Made by a program: the position numbers and the translations under genes | Part shown: piece after piece, positions 1 to 8,198 of the stretch | How positions within the stretch are numbered: the stretch's first letter is position 1 | Layout of the letters: every line of letters begins with the position of its first letter | The notes under the pieces: generated by a model | What the model was told of the DNA's origin: nothing | What the model saw: only the letters and a program-made list of their open reading frames with translations | Databases searched by the model: none | Assembly: GCA_050942875.1 (NCBI GenBank) | Contig: JBMNOD010000005.1 | Location: 11,959-75,958 of the forward strand | Origin: JAAZAI01 sp050942875 | Lineage (GTDB): Bacteria > Verrucomicrobiota > Kiritimatiellia > RFP12 > UBA3636 | Reading direction: 5' to 3' | Length of the DNA stretch: 64,000 nt

Positions 1-362
1 AGCTGCTGGGCGGGGTGCTGGGCCGCGTCGTCGCGGATGGAGGCGATGTTGGCGGCGGATTCGTCGTCGTCGGCGGAGACTTCCTTTCGGGACTTGATCT
101 TGCGGAGATGGTCGAGGGCGGCGTACCGGGCGATGCTGAAGAGCCAGGTCCGGTAGGAGGATTTCCCACTGAAGGAGCCGATCGCCTTCCAGGCATTGAG
201 GGTCGCCGTCATGAAGACGTCTTCGGCAGCATCCTCGCCGGTGAGTCTGACCAAGAACTCGCAGGCGCTTCTGCGATGGGGCTCGGTCAGGTCGGCGAAT
301 GCTTTGAAGTCGCCTTGCCGGGCCTTTTCCAGAAGCTGGTTTTCCGTTGGGTTCGTGGACAT
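1..362 (-). CDS. RNA polymerase ECF-type sigma factor, C-terminus cut by window edge
   Basis: The minus-strand frame opens at an ATG whose complement lies at 360-362 and stays open to base 1, giving about 120 residues. The protein begins MSTNPTENQLLEKARQGDF and contains a sigma region 2 signature: LTGEDAAEDVFMTATLNAW, then SYRTWLFSIARYAALDHLRK, the -10 recognition helix typical of extracytoplasmic-function sigma factors. Region 4 would lie left of the window. It follows the heptose phosphatase gene by 25 nt on the same strand, so it may be the last gene of that transcript. No anti-sigma gene is visible. The family assignment is firm; the regulon cannot be told. Confidence 0.85.
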   Translation of the reverse strand, partial: MSTNPTENQLLEKARQGDFKAFADLTEPHRRSACEFLVRLTGEDAAEDVFMTATLNAWKAIGSFSGKSSYRTWLFSIARYAALDHLRKIKSRKEVSADDDESAANIASIRDDAAQHPAQQ

Positions 363-387
363 GAGTTAGACGTTTCCTTGGCGGGGT

Positions 388-972
388 TTATTCACTGGAA
401 TCATCGCCGCATTGGGTTGGGCGGCGCGTTTCGATGTCCAGAACATGGTCGATGGCCTCGGGAAGACCGGGAAAACAGGGCACGTCGTGGGCGTGTGCGT
501 AGTCGAGCGCGTCGGGGCGGTAGTTGCCGTCGGGAAGTCCGACGAGGATGGCGCCGACGTCGGCGGCGAGGCCGCATTCAATGTCGGAGCGTTTGTCGCC
601 GATGACGTGGCAGCGGGCGGGGTCGAGGCCGTCGGCCTCGATCCGTTCGAGCACGTAGGCGGGGGAGGGCTTGCGGTAGCGCGAGGGCTGGTCGGGTCTT
701 TCGGGGGCGATGCAGATGCCGTGAAAGCCGGGCGGGGGCAGCTCGAGCAGCTCGAGCGTGCGGCGGTTGCAGGCCTCGGCCTCGGCGAGCGTGTAGTAGC
801 CGCGGCCGATGCCGCTTTGGTTGGTGACCAGGTAGAGCCGGAAGGCGGCGGCCGCTTTGCGGAGGGCGTCTGCGACGCCGGGGAGCAGCGTGATCTGATC
901 GGGGTTGCCGATGTAGCCGAGGTCGCGCACGATCGTGTCGTCGCGGTCGAGGAACAGCGCGGCGCGCGTCAT
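388..972 (-). CDS. gmhB: HAD-IIIA phosphatase, D,D-heptose 1,7-bisphosphate phosphatase-like (GmhB)
   Basis: 194 residues, the usual length for GmhB. The HAD nucleophile motif LFLDRDDTI sits at residues 6-14, the second motif is VTNQSGIGRGY, and the C-terminal acidic motif is VIGDKRSDIECG. GmhB removes the C1 phosphate of heptose 1,7-bisphosphate in ADP-heptose synthesis for LPS core. Its start overlaps the upstream heptose kinase stop by 4 nt (ATGA), so the two are translationally coupled. Oddity: canonical GmhB carries a Cys/His zinc loop before the RKP motif; here that stretch reads CIAPERPDQPSRYRKPSP with one cysteine only, so the zinc site looks lost. A histidinol-phosphatase-like role is the alternative. 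Confidence 0.82.
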   Translation of the reverse strand: MTRAALFLDRDDTIVRDLGYIGNPDQITLLPGVADALRKAAAAFRLYLVTNQSGIGRGYYTLAEAEACNRRTLELLELPPPGFHGICIAPERPDQPSRYRKPSPAYVLERIEADGLDPARCHVIGDKRSDIECGLAADVGAILVGLPDGNYRPDALDYAHAHDVPCFPGLPEAIDHVLDIETRRPTQCGDDSSE

Positions 973-1958
973 GCTCCGGCCTCCGCGGCGTAGCGGCGGA
1001 TGTCGTCCGGCGTGGCCGTCGCGGTGCCGACTTTGCCGACGACGAAGCCGGCGGCGGTGTTGGCGAACTTCGCGGCGTCGCCGAGCGAGACGCCGGCGCT
1101 GGCGGCCAGGGTGAGCGCGGCGATGACGGTGTCGCCCGCGCCCGAGACGTCGAAGACTTCGCGGGCGACGGTGGGGATTTGCTCGACGGGACGGCCGTTT
1201 TCGCCGATGAGCATGCCGTCGGCGCCCATGGTCACGACGAGGTGTTCGGGGCGATGTCTTTCGCGGATGTTCGCGAAGACGGCATCTGCCGGGAAGGCGC
1301 CGTCGTCGTCAAGTCCGGCCATTCGCAGCGCCTCGACGCGATTGGGCGTGATGACCGACAGGCCGCTGTACGTGATGCCCGAGCGCGGCTTGGGGTCGAG
1401 CGCGATGAACATTCCCGCCGGCGCGGCGGCCTGGATCGCGCGGATGGATTCCGTCGTGACGAGTCCTTTGCCGTAGTCGGAGAGGATGACGGCGTCTGCC
1501 TCGCGCAGCGCGGGGGCAAGGATGTTGCGGACGGCGTCGGGAGGGAGGGTGAAATGCTCGGGGCCGGCCTCGCGGTCGAGCCGGCAGATCTGTTGGCGGC
1601 GGCAGACGATGCGCGTCTTGACGATCGTTTCGTGGCGGTCGGAGACGGCGCCGTCGAGGACGTCCACGCCGCCGACGTTGACGACGTCGACGAGGCGGCG
1701 TCCGCTCGGATCGTCGCCGATCCAGCCGAAGAGCGTGGCGTGCCCGCCGAGGGCGGTGATGTTGAGCGCGACGTTGGCGGCGCCGCCGGCGGTGTAGGTT
1801 TCATGCGACACCTTCACGACGGGCACCGGCGCTTCGGGGGAAATGCGCGAGGTGTCGCCCCAGATGTAGTTGTCGAGCATCGCATCGCCGATGACGAGGA
1901 TGCGCCTGCCTTGGATGGCCTTCAAAATGGCCTCGAGCGTATCGAGTCTCTGGATCAT
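969..1958 (-). CDS. rfaE1: D-glycero-beta-D-manno-heptose-7-phosphate kinase (RfaE/HldE kinase domain)
   Basis: 329-residue PfkB-family kinase. The N-terminal signature RISPEAPVPVVKV is characteristic of RfaE domain I, followed by the sugar-binding AGGAANVALNITALGG motif and the catalytic anion-hole DVSGAGDTVIAALTLA near residue 270. The nucleotidylyltransferase half of bifunctional HldE is absent, so ADP-heptose synthesis would need a separate RfaE2 that is not in the window. The enzyme phosphorylates heptose 7-phosphate at C1, making the substrate of the overlapping downstream GmhB-like phosphatase. A good promoter lies about 40 nt upstream. The start ATG was chosen because the next upstream in-frame codons run into that promoter. 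Confidence 0.9.
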   Translation of the reverse strand: MIQRLDTLEAILKAIQGRRILVIGDAMLDNYIWGDTSRISPEAPVPVVKVSHETYTAGGAANVALNITALGGHATLFGWIGDDPSGRRLVDVVNVGGVDVLDGAVSDRHETIVKTRIVCRRQQICRLDREAGPEHFTLPPDAVRNILAPALREADAVILSDYGKGLVTTESIRAIQAAAPAGMFIALDPKPRSGITYSGLSVITPNRVEALRMAGLDDDGAFPADAVFANIRERHRPEHLVVTMGADGMLIGENGRPVEQIPTVAREVFDVSGAGDTVIAALTLAASAGVSLGDAAKFANTAAGFVVGKVGTATATPDDIRRYAAEAGA

Positions 1959-1993
1959 GAGATGAATTGCATCAGTTTTGAAATAATGACTTC

Positions 1994-2022
1994 ATTCTAC
2001 TGCAAGGCCGCTGTTGTCGCAA
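1994..2022 (-). promoter_or_regulatory. promoter of the heptose kinase operon
   Basis: Read on the minus strand: TTGCGA (2017-2022), 17-nt spacer, TAGAAT (1994-1999). It lies just upstream of the 1958 start, with nothing else on this strand in between. Confidence 0.6.
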
Positions 2023-2055
2023 GCAGTTTAGTTTTATCGGCATCGGCTGGATGAT

Positions 2056-2078
2056 GGGTGGGCTCGGGGAACCCACCC
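2056..2078. repeat. REP-like hairpin, GGGTGGG family
   Basis: GGGTGGG (2056-2062), 9-nt loop, CCCACCC (2072-2078), followed by ACGGGAG. Two further copies with the same stem and the same CACGGGAG tail lie at 10695-10717 and 11996-12018. It sits in the spacer between the heptose kinase and a membrane protein gene. Confidence 0.6.
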
Positions 2079-2169
2079 ACGGGAGAGGCTGACGGCGGCG
2101 CAGGGTGGCGATGGTCTTGCAAAGGACGGGGGACGCCCCCGAACCCGATTCGCGCAGGCCGCATCTCCT

Positions 2170-2805
2170 TCAAGGGCTTTCTCCATTCACATCAAGTTCA
2201 GTCGCAACGTATTGGGAATGTCCTGCCGATGTTTTTTCGATGCCGACAATGTAGAGCGGACGGTGCTGGGTTTCGATGAGGAAATCAAGCAACTCGGACC
2301 GGCACTCCATTGATGCGTTGCGATCGATCCAAAGAAATATTCTGAAACTGTCCAATCTTTCTCTGCGCCGTGTAACAAGCTTTTGGAGCAGCTCAAAATA
2401 AAAACCAATGTCGTTGATAAAATAATGGCTGGTTTCACTCACGGCAATATGAAGATCGGTGTTCTGAAAGCTGGTGATTACAACCCCGTTGTCGATCGCG
2501 TCGAGCGAAAGCGTTTTGGTGTGATCGGGATAGGAATTCGCGTAGAAATTCAAGACGTTTGAACCTCGAAACAGGGCGAAGCGCTTTGTGAATTCGTATT
2601 GTGCATCTCTCCGGGCGGCTGGTGTCGGGAAAAGAGCATAGACAAGCGACACCATGAAAACAACGAGCGCCAACGCGAAAATGATCCGCTTGATGCTTCC
2701 ACGCGAGGAAAAGGGACTGACAAGCACGGCAACTCCCACAATTGCGGCGGCGATCATGCCGATGATTGCCTTAAGGCGGAATACTGCTTCAGGGCGAATA
2801 ATCAT
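2170..2805 (-). CDS. hypothetical membrane protein with two N-terminal helices
   Basis: 211 residues starting MIIRPEAVFRLKAIIGMIAA; an AAAGGA ribosome site stands about 8 nt ahead. Two hydrophobic segments (roughly residues 11-28 and 37-57) form a hairpin in the membrane. The remaining 150 residues are soluble, mixed alpha/beta in character, and end in a DVNGESP tail. No family was recognised. It is downstream of biotin ligase on the same strand, with a 68-nt gap. Its GC content is visibly lower than that of birA and the mannosidase, so it may be a later arrival. A frame that reads through from birA upstream is not credible because birA occupies that strand in another frame. Confidence 0.65.
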   Translation of the reverse strand: MIIRPEAVFRLKAIIGMIAAAIVGVAVLVSPFSSRGSIKRIIFALALVVFMVSLVYALFPTPAARRDAQYEFTKRFALFRGSNVLNFYANSYPDHTKTLSLDAIDNGVVITSFQNTDLHIAVSETSHYFINDIGFYFELLQKLVTRRRERLDSFRIFLWIDRNASMECRSELLDFLIETQHRPLYIVGIEKTSAGHSQYVATELDVNGESP

Positions 2806-2866
2806 TTCGTGTTCCTTTCGTGAAAGGGCGATGCAATCAATGCCGGTGTGGCGACTCTGGCACGCT

Positions 2867-2887
2867 CCAGCCGCTAGCCGCTTGGCT
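2867..2887. repeat. heptad repeat containing the birA stop codon
   Basis: Three in-phase 7-mers: CCAGCCG (2867-2873), CTAGCCG (2874-2880), CTTGGCT (2881-2887). The birA stop codon is the complement of CTA at 2874-2876, so the repeat forms the end of the gene. It belongs to the CTAGnnn heptad class also seen at 10567, 12035, 26651 and 26759. Confidence 0.5.
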
Positions 2888-3599
2888 TCCCGATGTCGCC
2901 GACGATGATGGAAGTGGAGCCGGCGTCGGTTTCGACTCGGAGGGCGCCGGTGGCGTCGACGCCGCGGGCGATGCCGGTGGCGTTGTTGATGGAAATGCGC
3001 TGGCCGGCCAGCGCGTCGAGCGCGTTCCAGCGTTCGACGAGGGGGGCGGCGCCTTGCGTTTCGACGACCGCCATCCAGTGGCGGGATCGCGCGATCCAGG
3101 CGTCGAGCAGCGCGTCGCGGTCGTGGAGGCGTCCGGACTCCGCCGCGAGCGAGGAGGCGGGGTAGACGGGGCGTTCGGGCAAGTCCTGGGGCAGGGTGTT
3201 GACATTGACGCCGAGCCCCGCGACGACGACGGGGGCGTCGGCGTCGCCGGTGTTCGGCGAGGCTTCGCAGAGGATGCCGGCGACTTTGCGGTCGTTGACG
3301 AGGACGTCGTTCGGCCACTTGAGGCCGGCGGCGAGGCCGGTGGCGGCGCGGATCGCCTCGGCCGCCGCCACGCCGACGAGCAGCGAGAGCCGGGGCAGCT
3401 CGCCGAGGGGGAGGGCGGGGCGGAGGATCATGGAGGCGTAGAGCCCGACGCCGGGGGGCGACTGCCAGGCGCGGCCGTTGCGGCCGCGCCCGGCGGATTG
3501 CGCATCCGCCACGACGACGGTGAACGCCGCCGCGCCTTCTGCCGCGAGGCGCAGGGCCTCGTCGTTGGTGGAGGGGAGCGCGTCGTGGCGGAGGATCAT
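2874..3599 (-). CDS. birA: biotin--[acetyl-CoA-carboxylase] ligase, catalytic-domain-only type
   Basis: 241 residues from MILRHDALPSTNDEALRLA. Hallmarks of biotin protein ligase are present: STNDEA at the start, the biotinyl-AMP loop GRGRNGRAW near residue 47, KWPNDVLV near residue 101, then KVAGILCE, and a C-terminal SH3-like domain (GIARGVDATGALRVETDAG). There is no N-terminal winged helix, so this is a class I ligase that does not act as a biotin-operon repressor. It attaches biotin to the carrier lysine of acetyl-CoA carboxylase or decarboxylase subunits. It starts 4 nt after the mannosidase stop, implying co-transcription. Its last codons lie in a CTAGCCG repeat, so the C-terminal residues KPSG may have been altered by repeat insertion. 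Confidence 0.92.
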   Translation of the reverse strand: MILRHDALPSTNDEALRLAAEGAAAFTVVVADAQSAGRGRNGRAWQSPPGVGLYASMILRPALPLGELPRLSLLVGVAAAEAIRAATGLAAGLKWPNDVLVNDRKVAGILCEASPNTGDADAPVVVAGLGVNVNTLPQDLPERPVYPASSLAAESGRLHDRDALLDAWIARSRHWMAVVETQGAAPLVERWNALDALAGQRISINNATGIARGVDATGALRVETDAGSTSIIVGDIGKPSG

Positions 3600-3603
3600 G
3601 GCC

Positions 3604-6600
3604 TTACTGGATGCGGAGCTTGAACGTCTTGAGCTCGAACGGGCGGAAGGCGATCGTGGCGGGCGCGGGGAGCGGCTTGCCGATGTCGGTCCATTCCGAG
3701 GTGGGGCATTCGACGAACGACGCGCCCTTGTCGGTGGCGGAGAGGACGCCGACGGCCTTGCGCCCGCGGCGTTCGGCGAGGCGGACGACGAGGCAGTCTT
3801 CCTTTTCGGCGCGCTTGAGGACGGCGAGTTCGACGCCGTCGCCCTCGAAGGCGACGGGCAGGCGCGCGGCGTCGCCGACGGCCTTGCCGAGGAATGTTTC
3901 GAGCCCCTGGTTGAGGATCGAGGCGGAGGCGACGACGTCATCGCTTGCGGCCAGCCCGCCGACGTGCGGCAGGAGGCTGTAGGTGAAGTGATGCTGGCCG
4001 ACGTCGCAAACCGGATCCGGATGCGTCGGTGCGCGGAGCAACGAGAGCGACAGGACGTTGCCTTTGACGCGGTAGCCGTATTTGCTGTCGTTGAGCAGCG
4101 CCACGCCCCGATCGGGCTCGGAGAGGTCGGCGTAGCGGTGGCCGACGACTTCGAACTGGGCGTACTGCCAGCGTGTGTTGTCGTGCGTGTCGCGCTCGCA
4201 GGTGGCGTAGGGGATCTCGAAGCTGGCCTTCTGGGCGCGGACGGCGACCGGGAAGGAGACGCGGGCGAGCTTGTGCTTTTCCTTCCAGTCCACGTTGGTG
4301 ACGAAGTCGAGGCGCTTGCCGCAGCGGCCGAGCCAGGCGGTCTGGAGGAAGGTGCTTTCGCCCAGCTTCATGACGGCCATGACGCCGGAGCGGACGGGGC
4401 CGTCGATGCGTTCGATGGTGAGGATCTTCGGCTCGGCGGTCTTCATGTCGTCGGCGTATTCCTCGTAGTCCCAGGCGTCGTAGACGGTCGGGTAGTCGTC
4501 GAAGAGCTCGATGGCGTTGCCGAACTGGCCTTCGGGGATGAACTCGGCGTTGAGGGTCTTGTCGAAGCAGGAGACGACGCGCATCTGCGAGTCGATCACG
4601 TAGCGCACCTCGTCGTTTTCCAGGACGGCGGCGCCGTTGATGGACGCCGTTTCGGCGGCGGCCGGTTCGTCGCTTGAGAGGGCGAGCGTGACGAAGCCGC
4701 GGGCGGGGACGTCGACCCAGGCGACGTAGTCGTCGGCCTCGCGCTGGACGGGGAGGTCGGCGCCGTCGAGAGCCGCTTTCCTCCAGTTTTCGGGCAGCGT
4801 GATGGTTCCGGAGAACGGGGTGGACGAGGGGTTGAAGAGCGTGAGCGCCTTGTCGTCGTCGGCGAGGAGCGTGGCGGCGGCTTCGTCCTGGAGGCGTTTG
4901 CAGGTGGCGACGACGTCCTGGAGCGCCGGGACGTGTTCCTGGTAGACGCGGTGGATGGAGGAGCCGGGGATGATGTCGTGGAAGTGTCCGTAGAGGACGG
5001 TTTGCCAGAGCGTGTTGAACGCCTCGGCGGGGTACGTGTCGATGTCGGCGGCGGCGCAGAGCATTTCGGCGGCGCGCAGCGCCTCTTCGGCGCGGCGGTT
5101 CCAGCGCTTCATCGCGGCTTGCGACGTGAGCGTGGCGCGGTGCATTTCGAGGTAGAGCTCGCCGATCCAGGTGTCGAGCTCGTCGCGCTTGGTCGCCATG
5201 CGTTCGAGGACGTCCTGTGCGAAGGAGAAATGGAAGCGCGGGCAGCCGTTGAGGTTGTGGCAGCGCAGGGCGCGCTCGACGTGCTCTTCCTTGGGGCCGC
5301 CGCCGCCATTGCCGATGCCGTAGAGGCAGATGGCGTCGTCGATGAGTCCCGCTTCGCTGTTGTTTGTCTCATGTTTGCGAAGCTGGCTTGGCTTGACCTG
5401 GCTGTTGTAGTCGTCTTCGGGCGGGAAGTGCGCGAGCACCTCGCTGCCGTCGACGCCCTGCCAGATGAAGGTGTTGTGGGGGAATTTGTTGTGGCGGTTC
5501 CAGGAAATCTTCTGCGTGAGGAAGAAGTCGACGCCGGCCGTTTTGATGATTTGCGGCAGGTTGGCGGAGTAGCCGAAGACGTCGGGGATCCAGATGTTCT
5601 TGACTTCGACGCCGAACTCGTCGCGGAAGAAGTTGCGGCCGAGGAGGATCTGGCGGACGAGCGATTCGCCGGAGGGGATGTTGCAGTCGGCTTCGACCCA
5701 CATGCCGCCCTGGAGTTCCCAGTTGCCGTCTGCGACGGCTTGCTTGACCTTCTCGTAGAGGGCGGGGTAGTGCTCCTTGCAGTAGAGGTAGAGCTGGGGC
5801 TGTGAGGCGCCGAACTTGTAGCCCGGGTAGCGTTCGATGAGGCCGATCTGGCTGGCGAAGGTGCGGGCGACCTTGCGGACGGTCTCGCGTTCGGGCCAGA
5901 GCCAGGCGGTGTCGATGTGGGCGTGGCCAATGCCGCCCACGTCGAGCGTGGCGGGGTCGGTGGGGAGTTCGAAGACGGGGCGAAGCGCTTCGCGCGCGGC
6001 GGCGGCGCCGCCGCGCTCCGGTGGAAGGGAGTCAAGCGCACGGCTGGCGATGCGGAGCACCTGCATGCGGCGGGCGGCGCCAGGGGCGAGGGTCTCGACG
6101 AGGTCGATGACGACCTCGAGGTCGAGGCGAAGCTGCCACTTGTCGTAGTCGAAGCGGCAAATGCGCATGCGTTTGATCTCGGCGTTGAAGTGGCCGTGAA
6201 CATCTTCGGGGCGTTCCACCCATGCCGGGTCTCCCGGACGGTTGACGCCGAAGAGGCCGTTCGCGCCCGTCTCCACCCAATAGTCAATCTTTTCGCCGCC
6301 TTGGCAGGACTTGGCGACATGCACCATGTCCTTGTTGTAGGCGGCATCGAAGACCGAGCCGGTGGTCAGCCCGACCAGCGGGCATCCCTCGGCGTCATAG
6401 ACGAGGGCTTCGCCCGTGAAGTCGAGGTTGAGCGTGACGCAGGCCCCTTTCCACGCTGCAGGCACTTCGCCGGTGATATGGAACCAGCCGCAATCCCACG
6501 TGGCGCCCCACTTGGCGCCGACGGTGATCGGGCTGTAGGGGAGTTCGAGCCGACGGGCGTAGGGAACGGGCTCGGGCGTGACGGAGCAGACGGCCGAAAG

Positions 6601-6690
6601 CGGCGCGGTTTCGATGATGATTTCGCGGGCGAGGCGATTGTAGACCTCTTTAAGTCGCGCGATGTGAATGTCGGGATAGAAGTGTGCCAT
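3604..6690 (-). CDS. alpha-mannosidase, glycoside hydrolase family 38
   Basis: 1028 residues, the usual length for the bacterial/vacuolar-type GH38 enzyme. The N-terminal galactose-binding-like region (1-240) precedes the catalytic barrel. GHAHIDTAWLWP at 255-266 supplies zinc ligands (H256 or H258, and D260), and WIPDVFGYS at 367-375 holds the nucleophile D370. FSFAQDVLERM and GHFHDIIPGSSI follow in the helical middle domain, with beta-sandwich domains to the C-terminus. No signal peptide is seen, so it acts in the cytoplasm on imported manno-oligosaccharides or alpha-mannosides. It is first in a mannosidase-birA pair. Family assignment is firm; linkage preference cannot be read from sequence. 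Confidence 0.95.
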   Translation of the reverse strand: MAHFYPDIHIARLKEVYNRLAREIIIETAPLSAVCSVTPEPVPYARRLELPYSPITVGAKWGATWDCGWFHITGEVPAAWKGACVTLNLDFTGEALVYDAEGCPLVGLTTGSVFDAAYNKDMVHVAKSCQGGEKIDYWVETGANGLFGVNRPGDPAWVERPEDVHGHFNAEIKRMRICRFDYDKWQLRLDLEVVIDLVETLAPGAARRMQVLRIASRALDSLPPERGGAAAAREALRPVFELPTDPATLDVGGIGHAHIDTAWLWPERETVRKVARTFASQIGLIERYPGYKFGASQPQLYLYCKEHYPALYEKVKQAVADGNWELQGGMWVEADCNIPSGESLVRQILLGRNFFRDEFGVEVKNIWIPDVFGYSANLPQIIKTAGVDFFLTQKISWNRHNKFPHNTFIWQGVDGSEVLAHFPPEDDYNSQVKPSQLRKHETNNSEAGLIDDAICLYGIGNGGGGPKEEHVERALRCHNLNGCPRFHFSFAQDVLERMATKRDELDTWIGELYLEMHRATLTSQAAMKRWNRRAEEALRAAEMLCAAADIDTYPAEAFNTLWQTVLYGHFHDIIPGSSIHRVYQEHVPALQDVVATCKRLQDEAAATLLADDDKALTLFNPSSTPFSGTITLPENWRKAALDGADLPVQREADDYVAWVDVPARGFVTLALSSDEPAAAETASINGAAVLENDEVRYVIDSQMRVVSCFDKTLNAEFIPEGQFGNAIELFDDYPTVYDAWDYEEYADDMKTAEPKILTIERIDGPVRSGVMAVMKLGESTFLQTAWLGRCGKRLDFVTNVDWKEKHKLARVSFPVAVRAQKASFEIPYATCERDTHDNTRWQYAQFEVVGHRYADLSEPDRGVALLNDSKYGYRVKGNVLSLSLLRAPTHPDPVCDVGQHHFTYSLLPHVGGLAASDDVVASASILNQGLETFLGKAVGDAARLPVAFEGDGVELAVLKRAEKEDCLVVRLAERRGRKAVGVLSATDKGASFVECPTSEWTDIGKPLPAPATIAFRPFELKTFKLRIQ

Positions 6691-6826
6691 GTCAGGTCAG
6701 TGGGGTTGTGATGGGGTGAACGAAACTGCGCCGATTCGGAGCAAAGTTGTGAGAGCAAAAAGCTTTTAGATAGCCGCCTAGACGCTTGCTCGCGTCAATG
6801 GGCTTCCAGGAGCCCCAGTCGGCTCG
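6691..6826. other. intergenic spacer with small hairpins
   Basis: 136 nt between the mannosidase start and the DUF481 gene stop. Two short stem-loops are visible: GACGC/GCGTC at 6781-6796 and GGGCT/AGCCC at 6800-6815. The second is close to the DUF481 gene end and could weakly terminate it, but no T-run follows on that strand. Nothing else is seen. Confidence 0.35.
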
Positions 6827-7618
6827 CTAGATGCTCAGCGAGACGTGGGCGCCGAGGACCGTGTCGGTCCGTTCGACGTCTTCGTTGGGCTGGGAGTCGT
6901 GATCGACCGTCAGCGTGACGCCGAGCGACATCCGATCCGTCAGTGCGGATTCGATCCCGACTTCGAATGCGACGAGGGTGTTGTCGAAGTCGGCCGGCTC
7001 GGGCGTGACTTCGATTTTCTCCCAGACGGTCACGGTGTCGGTGGGCTTCCAGTCGAGCCGCTGGCCGAAACGGAGGGCAAAATAATCTTCGTCCTTGAGG
7101 GCGCGCTCGGAGACGTGCGCGACACCGGCGTCGACCGAAAACTTGAAGGCATCGCTGTCGGCGAGGAAGGTGCCCAAACCAACGCTGGCCACGTTGCGGA
7201 GTTTGATTTCGGCGATGGCGTCGTGCTGGGCGAGTTCGTCGGCGTAGATGTAGAAGCCGTCGAAGCGCTGTTTGACGTTGGCGTTGAACTTCGCATTGCC
7301 TTCGGTCTGCTCGTCGCTTTCAACGCCTTCCGAGTCGGTCGTCGTGTTCTGGGCGTAGTTGCCTTCGAGCATCATGGCGAAGATGGTTTCATGAGCCGTG
7401 ATGCCGGATTCGATCCGTCCCGAATAGGCGTCGGACTCCGTGTTGCCGGATTTCATCGAAAAACCGAATGAGAGTTTTGTCGCCCAGCTTGGCGCGGCTT
7501 CCAGGACTTCGGGATCCGGATCGGGCGGCGGCATGGCGACTTGGGCGAACAGGGGGGTGGCGGTCATGATCATGCCGACCATCAGGGCGGCGGCGAAGCG
7601 TTCTGCTTGGAATTTCAT
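6827..7618 (-). CDS. DUF481 family outer-membrane beta-barrel protein (YdiY-like)
   Basis: 263 residues. The start MKFQAERFAAALMVGMIMT is preceded by GGAG at a normal distance and opens a signal peptide cleaved near ATPLFAQ-VA. Mature protein: LSFGFSMKSGNTESDAYSG is the family opening (gain of SGNT), followed by alternating strands such as FYIYADELAQHDAIAEIKLR, YFALRFGQRLDW and MSLGVTLTVDHDSQP, ending in the strand VLGAHVSLSI. Family members resemble salt-induced outer-membrane proteins. An in-frame upstream ATG would add 32 polar residues and hide the signal peptide, so it was not used. Monocistronic, with its own promoter at 7685-7714. Function is unknown beyond outer-membrane placement. 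Confidence 0.85.
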   Translation of the reverse strand: MKFQAERFAAALMVGMIMTATPLFAQVAMPPPDPDPEVLEAAPSWATKLSFGFSMKSGNTESDAYSGRIESGITAHETIFAMMLEGNYAQNTTTDSEGVESDEQTEGNAKFNANVKQRFDGFYIYADELAQHDAIAEIKLRNVASVGLGTFLADSDAFKFSVDAGVAHVSERALKDEDYFALRFGQRLDWKPTDTVTVWEKIEVTPEPADFDNTLVAFEVGIESALTDRMSLGVTLTVDHDSQPNEDVERTDTVLGAHVSLSI

Positions 7619-7684
7619 GTAGGCTCCGTTTGCACATCGATGTGCAGGACAGGGGTGCGTGACAAGGTGTCTTTTTGGCGCTTG

Positions 7685-7714
7685 ATTGTATAGCAACCCT
7701 TGCCTGAGATGCAA
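7685..7714 (-). promoter_or_regulatory. promoter of the DUF481 gene
   Basis: Minus strand: TTGCAT (7709-7714), 18-nt spacer, TACAAT (7685-7690). It lies about 70 nt upstream of the start codon. Confidence 0.6.
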
Positions 7715-7740
7715 CCTTTGAATTTCCTAGACCCGGGTGA

Positions 7741-7805
7741 GGGCGAAGCCTCGCCCGTGCGACATTGGGGGTGGCAGGGTGGCGAAACGCGGCGGGGACG
7801 CCGCG
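7741..7805. repeat. two REP-like hairpins, GGGCGA and CGCGGCG families
   Basis: GGGCGA-AGCC-TCGCCC at 7741-7756 and CGCGGCG-GGGA-CGCCGCG at 7788-7805. The second stem recurs at 37685-37702 in the other orientation with loop TCCT. Both sit in the roughly 410-nt divergent spacer between the DUF481 gene and the ilv leader, which otherwise holds only the two promoters. Confidence 0.55.
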
Positions 7806-7992
7806 CCCACTTTGCGGCGCGAAAATGCTGATCGGTCTGATCCGACTGAGCATGCGTGCTCGTTCAACGGCCGCGTTGCTCGATCCCGACAGCGATGCCC
7901 TACGGCAACTCCCGCACTCCCGACTTGCGACCCCATCACACCTGAACCCTGACTCCGGGGTGAGCGCAACACTGTTGAAGCGAAACAGGATA

Positions 7993-8021
7993 TTGACTTG
8001 GAACTGAAAAATCGCTATAGT
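7993..8021 (+). promoter_or_regulatory. ilv operon promoter
   Basis: TTGACT (7993-7998), 17-nt spacer, TATAGT (8016-8021): near-consensus sigma-70. The expected transcription start (about 8028) falls 1-3 nt before the ATG of the leader peptide. Confidence 0.8.
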
Positions 8022-8029
8022 AGCGCCTC

Positions 8030-8167
8030 ATGAGCACCAGAAACGCCAGTCTCGGCGGGAACATTCCCGGCATCGCGCGCCCTCGGGGGTTGCGTGGTCT
8101 GGGTCGTGTCGTCCTTGTCGTCGTACCCGGGGCGGGCGTTTCGGTCGAGGCGCTGCCAGCGGACTAA
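8030..8167 (+). CDS. ilvL: ilv operon leader peptide
   Basis: A 45-codon frame from ATG 8030 to TAA 8165-8167 encodes a peptide with a branched-chain control cluster, GLGRVVLVVVPGAGV. The codons at 8108-8125 read Val-Val-Leu-Val-Val-Val. E. coli ilvL has a comparable Leu/Val/Ile run. The gene starts only a few nt after the predicted +1 of the promoter, so the mRNA is leaderless or nearly so, and no Shine-Dalgarno is possible. It lies ahead of a hairpin with a T-run and the acetolactate synthase genes, the layout of transcription attenuation by ribosome stalling at scarce branched-chain aminoacyl-tRNA. Proteomic detection is not expected; the evidence is position and codon content. Confidence 0.75.
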   Translation: MSTRNASLGGNIPGIARPRGLRGLGRVVLVVVPGAGVSVEALPAD

Positions 8168-8198
8168 TCCCCCGTTGCAGCATCTCAAGGCACCCACG

